Source of the DNA: Adiantum capillus-veneris
Taxonomy: Eukaryota > Streptophyta > Polypodiopsida > Polypodiales > Pteridaceae
DNA length: 62,000 nucleotides
Assembly: GCA_014529385.2 (NCBI GenBank)
Contig: CM043962.1
Span: 90,565,180 to 90,627,179, forward strand
Reading direction: 5' to 3'
Made by a program: the position numbers and the translations under genes. Positions 1-10,520 of the stretch are shown in pieces (the stretch's first letter is position 1; each line of letters begins with the position of its first letter). The notes below the pieces were generated by a model that was not told the origin of the DNA, did no database searches, and worked only from the letters and a program-made list of their open reading frames with translations.

Positions 1-2343
1 TTAAGCTTGATTGTACCTGGTAAGTTCAAGGAAAAAAACATGGATGTTTATCTAGCTCCACTAGTTGACGAGCTCCAGGAGTTATGGCATGGGATCGACA
101 TAGCAAAAGCGGTTGAACCAGTAGGACAACAGCATGCAAGGATCCATGAAGTTCTGATGTGTACTATGCATGATTGGCCAGGATACGAAGAAGCTTCTGG
201 TAATGGTTATTGATTTACAAAATTCTCACTATTCGCAAGCCCTTTGCCTTGGCCTGATTCATGCTTTGATATATGCAGGACTAACAACTTCGGGATAGAA
301 TGCATGTCCAATTTGCGGGCAGTCTTTGGATGTGCGCTATTCTACCTCTCTTCGAAAGACACTTTATCAAGGCCACCACCGTTATCTTCCAGATGGCCAT
401 CACTTGCGCGAAGGCCAGCTTGGTCGCGTCGAATGTCGTCCTATGCATGTATAAGAGTGGCGTCGCCGATGGGAGCAACATGAGGGGCAACCTGTTCCAG
501 GAATGAAACGTTTGTCCATTCTCCATACGTTGCCGTACTGGGGTGATCTACTAATTAACCATTTGCTGGATCCAATGCATATATTCAAGAATGTGGGAGA
601 GCTCCTCTGGAAGACAATCATGGGAATGAAAGACAATCAAGCTTCATGAGATGATTTGCAGTCGGTTGGAAAGATGCCAGAGCTGTGGCCTTTCACCAAT
701 GCAGCTGGTCAAACAAAACTTCCAAGAGCGCCATGGGTATTGCTAAAAAATGAAGAGCGACAAGTGAAAAGGGTGATTTCAGAGTTCACGCCAACAGGAT
801 ATATGCGATGTCTCAAGACAGCATTCACCCGTGATGATCAACTGTCACGGTTGAAATCGCACGACTGGAATAAGTTCTCGCAATTCATTCTTCCAATTGC
901 GATCAAGGGGTGTTTAACGGAGGAAGTGCGGACCTGCATATACAAGATTTCAGAGGTAGTGCGGTGGATCTCTTCCAAGGAGATACGGGAGGAATCTATT
1001 GCAGTCGCAAGGGCTAACTCCATTGAGGCAGTTTGCATGATTGAGAAGTATCTACCCACGAGCTGCCTAACTATCCAAATGCACTTGCTCGTCCATGTAG
1101 TAGATGAGGTCGCAGTGGCAGGTACAGTCCACAGCCGTTGGATGTTCTTTCTAGAGCGGTTCATGAAAACACTTAAGGGTTTTGTTCGCCAAAAAGTGCG
1201 TCCAGAGGGGAGCATGGCAGAAGGATGGCTGGTGTAAGAGTCTCTTGTATTGACGACCGAATTTCTATCCGTTTCTGGCCTAGAAATGCCTCGACTGTGG
1301 AGCGATGAGGAGGATGCAAGACTGGTGGGAGAGGAGCCACAAGGGCAAGGGGTGCCGAAGAAAATGAACCTGGCCATGCGAGAAAAGATCATGAAGTTCT
1401 GTATACTAAATTCAGCGCCGATGCAAAAATGGATTGAAAGGTATGAAGAAGAGAAAGAGAGACGCAATCTAGAGCGACAGGATTTCAGGCGAAGTCGAAC
1501 GACTAGAGGCTTACCCTTGCCAGACTATCTCGCTCCTCTACCTGAATTCCCTACAATGGCATGGTTGGACAAGACAGTGAGAGCAGCTCGACAGATCGGA
1601 GAACCCATATCTCTAGAAGAGGAAGAGCTGGCTATTGGATGTGACTGGAAGTATCATACATACATGGCACTGTGGTCGTATGGAAAGCATTTCAGAACAC
1701 AACAAACACGTTTGACAGTGGGGTAATGATTAGTTTCATGCAAAAGAGCAGGGCCAGTGCTAGAGACACGAATGAGAGCACTAGCAACCTGGATTACTGT
1801 GGTCTGGTGTCAGATATCCTGAAAGTAAGCTTCAGGCGGTTTGAGATGTTTTTGTTGGATGTGAAGTGGTTCAAGGTGATTACTTATGGTCGCAATGCAA
1901 CGGTACGCAGAGATGGAAACAAGCTTGTGCAAATAGATTCTACAAAGACTTGGACAGATGCGAGCGACACATTTGCTCTCCTCGAACATTGCGAGCAAGT
2001 GGTCTTTGTACCGGACCCTCGAGAGTGACAATGGTGGTTTGTGGTTCAGGTTGCTCCAAGAAATAAACAAGTATTTGAAGGGCAAGATCTCCTGGAGGAA
2101 AGTCAGTCAGACGACGTCCATACTACTGTGACATTAGATGAGATGGACGAAGGTATGGCAGAGGAAGCTGACAGATATACGAGGGATGACACAGACGAGC
2201 CAGAATTGACACTTGTAGATGAAGATGCAATGGATGAAGACAATCTGCCAGAACGAGTTGGGACAGAGTTATGTTTGCAATTAGAGATAGACGATGATAC
2301 GGTGCAAGATCTTATCGATGATGCCTCACTCGTCGAGGCCTAG
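1..2343 (+). pseudogene. TNP2-like CACTA transposase, C-terminal part, degenerate
   Basis: This is the catalytic transposase of a CACTA element. The first exon (to 199) reads the TNP2 stretch ending in MHDWPGYEEASG. A GT-AG intron of 79 nt (200-278) keeps the frame into ACPICGQ (302-322) and YQGHHRYLPDGHH, the TNP2 zinc-type region. The same frame continues through LPYWGDLL (about 536) and a DUF4218-type segment at about 840-1233, including VRPEGSMAEGW. A DUF4216-like segment with VVFVPDP follows at about 1860-2070, then an acidic tail ending at 2343. The frame is interrupted by TAG 296, TAA 452, TGA 647, TAA 1235 and TGA 2026, with a frameshift near 1700. The N-terminus is outside the window. 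It cannot encode an active enzyme as it stands. Confidence 0.85.
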
Positions 2344-2347
2344 GCCT

Positions 2348-2441
2348 GTAAGTGTTTGTGTGAAGACTTTGATTTAAAATTAAGCTTAAAGTTAATTTAA
2401 ACAACTGTGTTCTGACGCTTTATTTTACTTTCTTTGTGCAG
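2348..2441 (+). other. predicted intron joining the TNP2 3' end to the tnpA-like exon
   Basis: A strong donor (CTG then GTAAGTG) starts at 2348, just after the TNP2 stop at 2341-2343. A pyrimidine-rich tract ending TGTGCAG lies at 2430-2441, ten bases before the ATG of the second gene. Known En/Spm biology makes TNPA and the large transposase by alternative splicing of one transcript, so a shared leader is plausible. This is inferred from splice-site appearance only. Confidence 0.4.
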
Positions 2442-2450
2442 CACTTTAGT

Positions 2451-3586
2451 ATGGCAGACGAGATTCCAGATCCCGCTTCCATGAGTGCAGATGCATTCAT
2501 GGGCTTCGTTACATGGATGACGCCTGCTCGGATGGCACAGGCTTCTCAGTACTGGGTAGCCAGAGACACAGGTACTACACCTCCGGGCTTCACACCCGAG
2601 GGACCGACGCCTAGGGGGGGGACACCTACGGGGTTCAGGACGCCTATGGGTACGACGCCTTCTTCTCCCATCACGGCCGCTTCGACACCTAGGGGTGGGG
2701 CAGAGGCGGGAACATCCTCATCTCCGCAGCACAGGCGCACTCGCCGATCTCGGCGATCGTCAGGTGGAGGTGGTGGTTGTTGTGCAGGAGGGTCTAAAGA
2801 TGCTTCGACCCCTCCTCGCTCACGACCCTCGTCTTACCCAGGCACACCTCTCGACACACCTCTTGGCACACCTCGGACACCTTGGAGGGCACACGATCCT
2901 AGTGCCTCCACGCTCTATAGTGTACGGGGAGATGGTTCTGTTTACATGGATAGAGTCAGGACTGAGATGCGACAGCGGATTCGCCAGCTCGTGGAGCTGC
3001 AGTTTTCGACCAGCATTCTGACATCTTGGGATCAGCAAGAAAAGGAAAAAGTCACTTACATAGTGGAGACCATCCTGAGAGAGTACCAGCCTGCTCCGAG
3101 TTCTTTCGTTGTTTCGGCGCGGTGGATCAAGGGTGTTGCACGGGACACCATCAAACATCGACGAGATGCAGCTTGGAAGGCTTTCAGGACCGGCTCGCCG
3201 AAGCCTTCGGGCATCCCACACGAGACGTGGCTGCAGATCAGGGAGGATAAGCGGACAGCGGCCACGCGGTTCAGACAACAGCGTGAGGCCGCACAGGTAC
3301 GACAGATGACTAGGGGGACATCTCATCTTGGCAGCGGAGGCTTCGACACCTTTCGCTATGAGTTTGTGAGTTTCTAATCCAATCTTAACTATGGCGTTTT
3401 TTAAAATGCGATGAATCATGTATTCTTATTACTTTGATTTTTGTATAAACGCAGAATCTTGCGATGCATCGAGCTCCATCACGCGAGGAGGAGTCAGATG
3501 GATATCGCAGAGGTATCTATGAAGTACTGAATGATCTTGAAGCTTTAGGAGAGCCTGTAGACTGGGAGGCCTTACAATCTCGCTGA
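2451..3586 (+). CDS. tnpA-like CACTA accessory protein (Transposase_24-type), two exons
   Basis: Second gene of the CACTA element. Exon 1 runs from ATG 2451 to 3365 and exon 2 from 3455 to the TGA at 3584-3586. The intron at 3366-3454 has a GTGAGT donor and a CGCAG acceptor and preserves frame. The protein begins MADEIPDPASM. A Pro/Gly/Thr-rich low-complexity region with TPRGG and GTP-type repeats fills residues ~40-155. A basic, helical C-terminal region follows, with WLQIREDKRTAATRFRQQRE and then GSGGF, as in plant Ptta/En/Spm Transposase_24 proteins, which bind sub-terminal repeats. No internal stop is seen, unlike its neighbour. The frame is open upstream to a GTG at 2436, but a splice acceptor lies at 2439-2441, so ATG 2451 is the better start. 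Confidence 0.7.
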
Positions 3587-3595
3587 TCGCTTGAG

Positions 3596-3684
3596 GTGAG
3601 ACGTTAATATGTGTGAGTTGATTTAATTAAGTTAGTATATGTGAAGTTATATCAATACTAATTTTGTGAGTTGTCCTATGTGCA
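3596..3684 (+). other. possible 3' UTR intron of the tnpA-like gene
   Basis: After the stop at 3586 the sequence offers a GAG/GTGAGA donor near 3596 and a TATGTGCAG acceptor ending near 3684. The spacing resembles the two other predicted introns of this element (79 and 89 nt). No coding content is involved. Only the splice-site pattern supports it. Confidence 0.3.
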
Positions 3685-3786
3685 GGTTGCAACACCTAGT
3701 CATTAGTGGACCAGATTTCATCTATATGCTTTGTGAGACACAGACACGCTTTTGTGTCTCTTTTTTGTACAAACAGTTAGTGTTCA

Positions 3787-4085
3787 CACAGTTATTGTTT
3801 CCCTTATGGTTATGATTCTTGTCATTGTCATTGTATAGACAGTTATTGTTTCTCTTTCTGGTTATGCTTATGGTTATTGTTAATTTTGTTTATGGTTATG
3901 GTTATCTGCATTATGGTTTTGATCAAAGTGGTTATAGCCGGTTATGGTTTTAAGTTATGGTTATGCTTTTAAGTTATGGTTATGGTTCGTTATGGTTATG
4001 CTTTTAAGTTATGGTTATGGTTCGTGGTGGTTATGCTTTTAAGTTATGGTTATGCTTTTAAGTTATGGCTATGCTTTTCAGTTGG
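3787..4085 (+). repeat. TTATGGTTATG / CTTTTAAGTTATGG tandem tract inside the CACTA element
   Basis: Degenerate tandem repeats of TTATGGTTATG, in the later half alternating with GCTTTTAAGTTATGG. The tract sits between the tnpA-like gene and the right terminus, where CACTA elements commonly hold repeats bound by TNPA. Whether this tract or the GTCGCTA cluster is the binding array cannot be decided here. Confidence 0.7.
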
Positions 4086-4344
4086 TACGGTTGTCTTTCA
4101 TTGGCCTTAAATCTCATGTGAGATCCTACATGGATAGCATGTAGGAGGCGTATACATGATATGGTTTTTTTTGAAAAGTTTATGTAAAAACAAAGGAAAC
4201 CCTGCCGAAATTCTGCGTGCGGGAGCATGGTTGATATTTTGGTACTACTCCCTTTCTTGGGCAGAGGGCAGGAAGTCTGGCTGTGGCTGTGTCCATCGTT
4301 TAACTAGGCACAGGCCAGGCTACCTGCCCTCTATCCAAGAAAAA

Positions 4345-4498
4345 AAAATTCTGCTATAGTCGTCGCTATATGCGTCGCTATGCCCGTCGCTATGAGCGTC
4401 ACTATCCGCGTCGCTAATAGCAACTGGTTTCACAGCGACGTGCATAGCGACGGACAACGTCGATATATGTGTCGATAACACCTGTTTTTGTTGTAGTG
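4345..4498 (+). repeat. CACTA sub-terminal repeats and right terminal inverted repeat
   Basis: Within about 120 bp there are six or more copies of GTCGCTA or its inverse TAGCGAC (for example 4361, 4372, 4384, 4408, 4446), in both orientations. The segment ends with GTTTTTGTTGTAGTG at 4484-4498, the inverse of the canonical CACTACAAC start. Clustered inverted sub-terminal motifs next to the terminal repeat are the transposase and TNPA binding zone in this superfamily. Confidence 0.75.
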
Positions 4499-5206
4499 AC
4501 TCGTCCCTCGAATTTAAGCAAGTGAGAAGTGTGAGTAAAGTTGGAAATGAACGATATAGAAATTTGTGAAAGAATAGGTAAGGCACTTGTGCGAAGACGC
4601 ATGGAAGTGGCATAAATGAATGAAGACGCATGCACTTGTGTGAAGACACATGAAAGTGGCATGGATGAAACTTTTACTGAGCTTTACTTGTCATTCTCCC
4701 TTAAGCTTAGTAATAAGGAGCAAGATTGGGTAAAGTAGCTGCCACATGAAGAATTAATTTTTGGGACATTTTTGGAAGATAATTTTGAGTAGTAATGAAG
4801 AAATCCAAGAAGGTCTTGTGATTAGCCACAGATAAAGCTATAAGTATATATAGCAAGACTCATTTTGAAATTACTGATGGCTTGGAATATTCAAGAAGAA
4901 GAAGTTTATAGAATAGCCCTGAAAGAATGGGGATAGCCAGAGAACATGTTAGTCATGTTGAGACACCTTATCAAACTTTTCTCTCCCAAGGAAAGTGTCA
5001 TTTCTACTAAGAAATGGAGAACATGTGGATCGAATTGAGTTACACGTTAACTCTATGGAGACACGTACAAGTATTGAATAATTTACGGAGTCCAATGATG
5101 AGAGAAATCTGGGATTGGAACCAAAGAGGTATAGTATGGTCCAATCTTATTTCCATATTTTGAAAGTAAACTTCTACTTATAGCATCTAATTTACCTCAT
5201 GAAAAG
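4499..5206. other. no recognisable feature
   Basis: AT-rich sequence between the CACTA terminus and gypsy debris. No long open frame, RNA gene or repeat array was recognised. It may be further decayed retroelement, given the RT fragment immediately downstream. Confidence 0.4.
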
Positions 5207-5704
5207 ATGTTTATTTATTCCAAGCTAGAATTCCGTCTCAGAAATTGTGCTAGTCTCTCTTGCGAATTAAAGAATATGATATTGCAGATAGTAACCATGC
5301 CACCCCATCGAAAGCTGAGAGAACGAGTTGCTCCTACTGTTGTGCCGATAACTGGCCCTGAAAGACCTGAAAACCTTTCAGAGCAAGTTTCACTTGAAGT
5401 TCCAGTAACCTTTATACCTAAAACCACCACTGTTGATGCTACTCCGTACCTAGCCTCAACTTATTCCAAGATAGATCTCAGGTCATGTTACTACCAGGTT
5501 AGGATCAAGGAGGGATACATTCCCAAGATCGTCTTCAACACCAAGTTTGGGCATTACAATTTTATAGTTAGGCCTTTTGGTCGAACTAACACCCCTGCTA
5601 CCTTTAATCGCGTGGGAACGGATCTCTTCCCAAAGAAGTTAGAGGTATTTGTTTTGGTCTTCGCGGATGACATTTGGTTTATTCAGAAGCCAAGAAGATC
5701 GTAG
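5207..5704 (+). pseudogene. Ty3/gypsy reverse transcriptase fragment
   Basis: The open frame ends with a gypsy RT core at about 5450-5695. It reads YSKIDLRSCYYQVRIKE, then FGHYNFIVRPFG and TPATFNR, and the catalytic-loop equivalent FADDIWF in place of the usual Y/F-x-DD. The upstream half is not typical pol sequence. The stop at 5702 cuts the domain just after the catalytic box, and no RNase H follows. It is a short decayed piece of a chromovirus-type element, plausibly the same relic as the chromodomain remnant 300 bp downstream. Confidence 0.75.
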
Positions 5705-6015
5705 ACAATATCTATGACAATGTCTTAGAAAGCCATTGAACCTGTTTTGAAGCTTCCAATTTTTGGATAAGGTTTTTGAATTTCCAGTAGTGGATGGCAT
5801 GTCCCCTATAAATAGAAGGGATTCTACAACAAGAAGTTTACCCCGTAGACTATGAATCTTGAGGGTTTAGGATCCTATCCAACGCATGTTGTAACCACTC
5901 ATCTTTTAGCATTACTATCCCTTTGCGATATGTAAGCTCGTGATACTGTAACCTTTCGAAAAAGAAGATCAATCCAACCTTCTACTTTCAAGTTCTGGAA
6001 ACTAAAGAGAAGCAT

Positions 6016-6105
6016 CTACGGCACAGGACGATTCGAGAAGTACTAATCAAGTGGAAGGGCTATTCTGTTGAAGATGCTTCCTGGGAGGACTGGGACTAGC
6101 TAATT
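6016..6105 (+). pseudogene. chromodomain remnant of a chromovirus integrase
   Basis: The frame from 6016 reads IREVLIKWKGYSVEDASWED before a stop. It matches the chromodomain core (VKWKG...E.TWE) at the C-terminus of plant chromovirus integrases. Only about 30 codons survive and no integrase core is visible upstream. It supports one decayed chromovirus spanning roughly 5.2-7 kb. Confidence 0.65.
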
Positions 6106-7261
6106 ATCCAATTTCCAAGTTTTGGAGGATGAGCCCATGTAATTCATCTTTTGGAATCAAATCAATATCACCCTTTTGTCCAAACCCTTGATCATATTTT
6201 GGTTTGTTCTTCGGAACAACTTCGAATTATTCTTCAAGATATAGATGACACTTTTGATGTAATTTTTATGGGGATGAAATCAATCGTCATATTATGAAAT
6301 TCAAGTATCTCTAGTCAGTCAATTCTTTTGAGATTCAAATTGTCTATGGTGTTTTACAAGTTTAATTGTTATGATACGTGAAATATCTGATTACCAAGTG
6401 AAAGATGAGATAGTAAGCTATAGACAAAAGAGAAAAAAAGGATGGAGGAAACAAAATTGGATACACACGGGAGGAGATATTGTAAGATTTAATTGAAAGA
6501 TCAGTATGAAATCCTTTAACTGTCAAGAACGTGGTATCAGCTAGATGATATTAATAGTGAAATGTGTCAACCCTTAAAACAGAAAAAGTTAAAGTCTAGG
6601 TAAGAATGGTAAGATTTTTACAAAGCATATTGAGACTAGATAGAGAGCGAAGTGAAGAAATGATCTTCAAACCTCACAAGAGAAACACAATCCGATCACA
6701 CCAAAGGAAAAATACCTACTTGAGTAAGATCACACTGAGTAATTAAATTAACCCTGAGTCATTAAGTATTCTTTATGATTCACACTTTTGATTCAACACT
6801 AAAAATGGAAGAAAAGTGTATTATTCAAGGTCCATACCAGTTTCACTGCCCTTTAATCTAAATACCCTAAAGTTACTGAACATCTTCAATCATAAGTTGA
6901 CCAAAGATTGACTCTTTCTACTCTCTAAAGCATGTCCTGAGTTGAGGACAGCTCTTTCTTTTTGTTGGGGAGTTTGTAAGGTCCCTCCCTAAACCCTAGA
7001 GCCATTTAGAACTTCTTCAGCCTAGAAAATAATTTAGAAGAAGCAAGATCGACAAAGAAGTCATGCGGACGAGACATTACTCCAGAATGAAAAGACAAGG
7101 ATATTTTGGATAAGAAATTACATCATCCCTATAGTTTTCCAAAAAGATTAAGATTATTTTTTCGTGAAGATCCGCGTGGAAACTGATCTAGATCGAGAAC
7201 TGGGAGAAAAATAGACCAACTTGATTGAAAGGTAAAGTTAAGAGATAAGAACTAAGAAGAA

Positions 7262-7378
7262 AATTGGGGTCCAATAGGAATTAAGAAGAGAATTGGGGTC
7301 CAATAGCATTTGAGAAGAGAAATAGGGTCCAATAGCATTTGAAAAGAGAATTTGGGGTCCAATAGGAATTGAAAACAG
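7262..7378 (+). repeat. four tandem 29-30 bp units, each with a CCAAT box
   Basis: Units at 7262, 7291, 7320 and 7349 share the core GGGTCCAATAG followed by an A/G-rich tail. Each has one CCAAT pentamer in the same orientation, and the array ends 20 bp before a TATA box. CCAAT boxes are NF-Y sites, and their usual place is just upstream of TATA. Array and spacing are visible; promoter activity is inferred. Confidence 0.8.
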
Positions 7379-7397
7379 AATTCCACCCACCATTTCC

Positions 7398-7405
7398 TAT
7401 ATAAA
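7398..7405 (+). promoter_or_regulatory. TATA box of an LTR-type promoter
   Basis: TATATAAA lies 20 bp downstream of the tandem CCAAT array and about 30 bp upstream of a plausible start zone near 7430. Pyrimidine-rich sequence follows (7480-7600). Nothing directly downstream is coding. It most likely served the decayed gypsy LTR in which it lies. Confidence 0.6.
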
Positions 7406-7742
7406 CACCCCCTCTTCTTTGTATTTTTAGATACACATATATTGCTAAGCTACTTGCATACTTGCCATGCTCAAGCCAATGCTTAAGTAAATCAAGGTTT
7501 CCATTAAACCTTGCTCTTGCTCTCTCCCTCTCTTGAAGGCCAAACCCTTGAAGGTTTTTGTGAAGAAGCTCCTCTCTCCTTCCTCTTCACCATAAATCCC
7601 TTTCCTTCCTCTTTGAGACTCACATCTCTTCAAGAAGGACTTCAACCCCACTTCCCTCTTGTTTAGAGGAGATAATCTTCATTTCTAGTAGGATTAATCA
7701 ATCCTTGTGTTTTAATACTAAGAAGGTTTATGTGCATCATTT

Positions 7743-8715
7743 TAGGTTTAAGCTTTAATGGTAACCTTGGAATTAGGGTTAAGTATTAATAGTAGTTATA
7801 CATCACTAAATTATGCTTCAAAGGTAGATTTGCACTCGTAAGCTAAGCTTTAATGATAACTGTGCACTTAGATGTAAGCTTTAGTGATTACCTTGCATTT
7901 TTAGGTTTTAAGCTTTAATGGAAACCTTGTAATTAGGGTTAAGTGATAAGAGTATCTACGCATCATAAAGTTAAGCTTCAAAGGTAAATTTGCACTCGTA
8001 AGCTAAGCTTTAATGGTAACTTGCACTTAGACGTAAGCTTTAGTGATTACCTTGCATTTTTAGGTTTTAAGCTTTAATGGAAACCTTGCAATTAGGGTTA
8101 AGTGATAAGAGTATCTACGCATCATAAAGTTCAGCTTCAAAGGTAGATTTGTTCTTGTAAGCTAAGATTTAATGGTTACTTTGCACTTAGATTTAAGCTT
8201 TAGTGATTACCTTGCATTTTTAGGTTTTAAGCTTTAATGGAAACCTTGCAATTAGGGCTAAGTGATAAGAGTTTCTACGCATCATAAAGTTACGTTTCAA
8301 AGGTAGATTTTCTCTCGTAAGCTAAGCTTTAATGGTAACTTTGCACTTAGATGTAAGCTTTAGTGATTACCTTGCATTTTTAGGTTTAAGCTTTAATGGA
8401 AACCTTGCAATTAGGGTCAAGTGATAAGAGTATCTATGCATCATAAAGTTAAGCTTCAAAGGTAGATTTTCTCTCGTAAGCTAAGCTTTAATTGGTAACT
8501 CTTCACTTAGGTGTAAGCTCTAGTGACTACCTTGCATTTTTTAGGTTTAAGCTTTAATGGAAACCTCGCAAATAGGTTAAGTGCTAAGAGTATCTACACA
8601 TCATTAAGTTAAGTTTCAAAGGTAGATTTGTACTCTTAAGCTAAGCATTAATGGTAACTTTGCACTTAGGTGTAAGCTTTAGTGGCTACCTTGTATTTTA
8701 GGTTTAAGCTTTACT
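7743..8715 (+). repeat. ~160-bp satellite, about six full units, with ~30-bp internal sub-repeats
   Basis: The marker TAGGTTT(T)AAGCTTTA recurs at 7743, 7902, 8061, 8221, 8381, 8542 and 8699, giving periods of 157-161 bp. Inside each unit, versions of AAGCTTTAATGG...TTGCA recur about every 30 bp (one interval is ~63), so the unit is itself built from diverged sub-repeats. Copies differ mainly by point changes. No coding content. Confidence 0.9.
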
Positions 8716-10520
8716 GGAAAGCTCGAAAACTCATAAATTATAGGATGACCTTTTAGCTTCCTAAAATGGGAAGCTAAGTACCATAAGAAAAGAGAAGTTG
8801 TCTAAGCTCGATAGAAGTAGTTTAATTTTTGGTATTGAAGAGTATTTCTAAAGTTTTCAATTTCAAGTTTGTTTGCAAATACGGGATGGGGGAGATAGGG
8901 ATAATTTCGCGGAATTGATCTCCATGTTGTTTGAACCGAAAACTCTACAAGCTTCCATGGAGATTCCCCATGGATAGCAAAGGATTCCAAAAACCTGGGA
9001 ATCGTACAAAACGGGGATTGAACTTAAAAAAGTTGGCATTTTCGAAGAGACATTAACCATCAAATGCCTATGGCAAAAACTCGCTTGTATTTTCTAAATA
9101 AACTTGGCTAGTAGATAATTAATGAAAGTAGGAATTAACGTTGATAAATGAATGAACCTGGAAATTACCAACTAGGAGTTAAAAAAAAGAAATCTCAAGA
9201 GGTGATAGGGATAGCCCATTGCAAAACATAGATTTAACTAGGATTTTTGAAGATTGTCTGGAAATGACCGGGAACCAAGATGGATCTTCTTAGGGTCAAT
9301 TTGATTGAAAGGCTGGCCCATTGAGAGGATTCTCTTGGGGAACTTGTCAGAGATTGGCCCTTTTCGGCTAGGGTAGTGTAACCGGCAAGTTGTTATACCT
9401 AGGTCATTCATGCCCGAAGGATAAGGGATGAATGGGTTTGTTTTATTTTTGTCCGGCCGAGTGAAGTACCTACGGTATCTTATTGGAAATCGGCCATAAT
9501 CCGGGTATGGCCTCATGCCAATAGTTGGATGAGAAGGTTATACTCAGGGAGGATGATGTGAATTTAATTAAGGAAATTTGTTCGACTTGGTTGCTTAAAA
9601 AGGAACTGGAAAGGCTAGGAATATAGGGGCTATCCTGTGCATCTATCACCAGATGGTGCTATACCTCTCGAAATAAAATGCTTAGGAAGGAATGATTAAA
9701 TTACTTGATGAGCCTTTCCCAAACATTTAATTTTGGGAAATATTGTGAAGGTGATGCCATTTTGATGGCTTGTAACCGATTATCTTGGCTTGAATGGGGA
9801 GGTAAGATGAATTGGTTGAAACTAAATGTGTTGCATGATTAGTTAGGAAACTAATTACAAGTTAATTATAGCAGATAAAGGAAAGGAAATGAATTAAAAG
9901 TTTCTAAATAAAGATCTGTTGGGAACAACCAGATGAATTTCCCTGAATGAGGGTATGCAACAGATTGCATGCTCCTTGTTGTTTGATGATGTCTGAGAGA
10001 CTACCGTCTTCCTGATTTTGTAGTAGTTAAGTACTACCTCGGGAAGGGATTTTTCATGAAATGGTTGGGTGGCTGAGCGGATCCGGAGGGTCAGACGGCC
10101 GGATGTTGATTTAAAAATTTTATGTTAAATGCTAGGACTACGTGGGATAAAAATGGGTAATCGGGGACGAGCAAGACCAGGTAGGATTGCAAGATCCCCC
10201 TTCTTAGGGGAAAGTGATAATTGCCGTGCCTGCTTGTCAGGAAAAAGGGGTTATCACCATGAACCAAGGGAGAACAAGAAAGCAAGAGTAGTTCCTCAAG
10301 TTAAAGATCAAGAGAATCAAGACTAGGGACCACGATTTTTGGGTGCGGAAAGCTATCAAGGATAGATTGATGATGAGAAGAGTATAGAATCATTGAATGA
10401 AGGGATGTACCCCCTTGGGTTGGCATTCGAGATAGGTCGAAGTCCTGTCTGAATGTCGATCCCAAGTGGGAGGGATACCTGCAGATAGATCTACGTCACT
10501 CTCTGGAACTATCTGGAGGA
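8716..10520. other. no recognisable gene
   Basis: Unassigned sequence. Short open frames on both strands lack family motifs. The part from 9240 to 9520 is relatively GC-rich but shows no protein similarity I recognise. Possibly retroelement leader or decayed LTR sequence. Confidence 0.35.

Larger units (their letters stand above)
1..4498 (+). mobile_element. En/Spm (CACTA) transposon, 3' portion; left end outside window
   Basis: The right part of a plant CACTA DNA transposon. In order it holds the C-terminal part of a TNP2-type transposase, a second gene with a Transposase_24-type domain, a tandem-repeat tract, sub-terminal repeats built on GTCGCTA, and a terminus that reads TTTTTGTTGTAGTG. 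That terminus is the inverse of the usual CACTACAACAAAAA end, so the element ends at 4498. The next three bases, ACT (4499-4501), would be one copy of the 3-bp target duplication; the other copy lies off the left edge. Two-gene organisation and order are those known for En/Spm. The transposase is broken, while the second gene looks intact. Confidence 0.85.
6975..7742 (+). mobile_element. probable gypsy LTR (solo or 3' LTR), extent uncertain
   Basis: A purine-rich GTTGGGGAGTT is followed by TGTAAGGTCCCTCCC at 6975, a typical plant gypsy LTR start after a polypurine tract. A canonical promoter lies inside (tandem CCAAT boxes, TATATAAA at 7398, then pyrimidine-rich sequence). The right boundary was not found: the sequence passes into a satellite array from 7743. 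No second LTR was recognised, so this is an inference from boundary motifs and promoter layout. Confidence 0.45.

Noticed and set aside
6466-6490. Alternative LTR start (GGAGGAGATATTGTAAGATTT)
   Set aside because: It looks like a purine tract plus TGTAAG, but the promoter layout fits the 6975 start better and no partner LTR was found for either.
7743-8715. CRISPR-like or telomeric array (TTAGGG appears inside units)
   Set aside because: Units are contiguous 160-bp satellites with no unique spacers, and TTAGGG is not in tandem; the context is plant nuclear DNA.
10080-10330. Possible tRNA-Ser-like sequence (TGGCTGAGCGGATCCGG) and a Cys/His frame
   Set aside because: No B box or stem pairing and no complete zinc motif.
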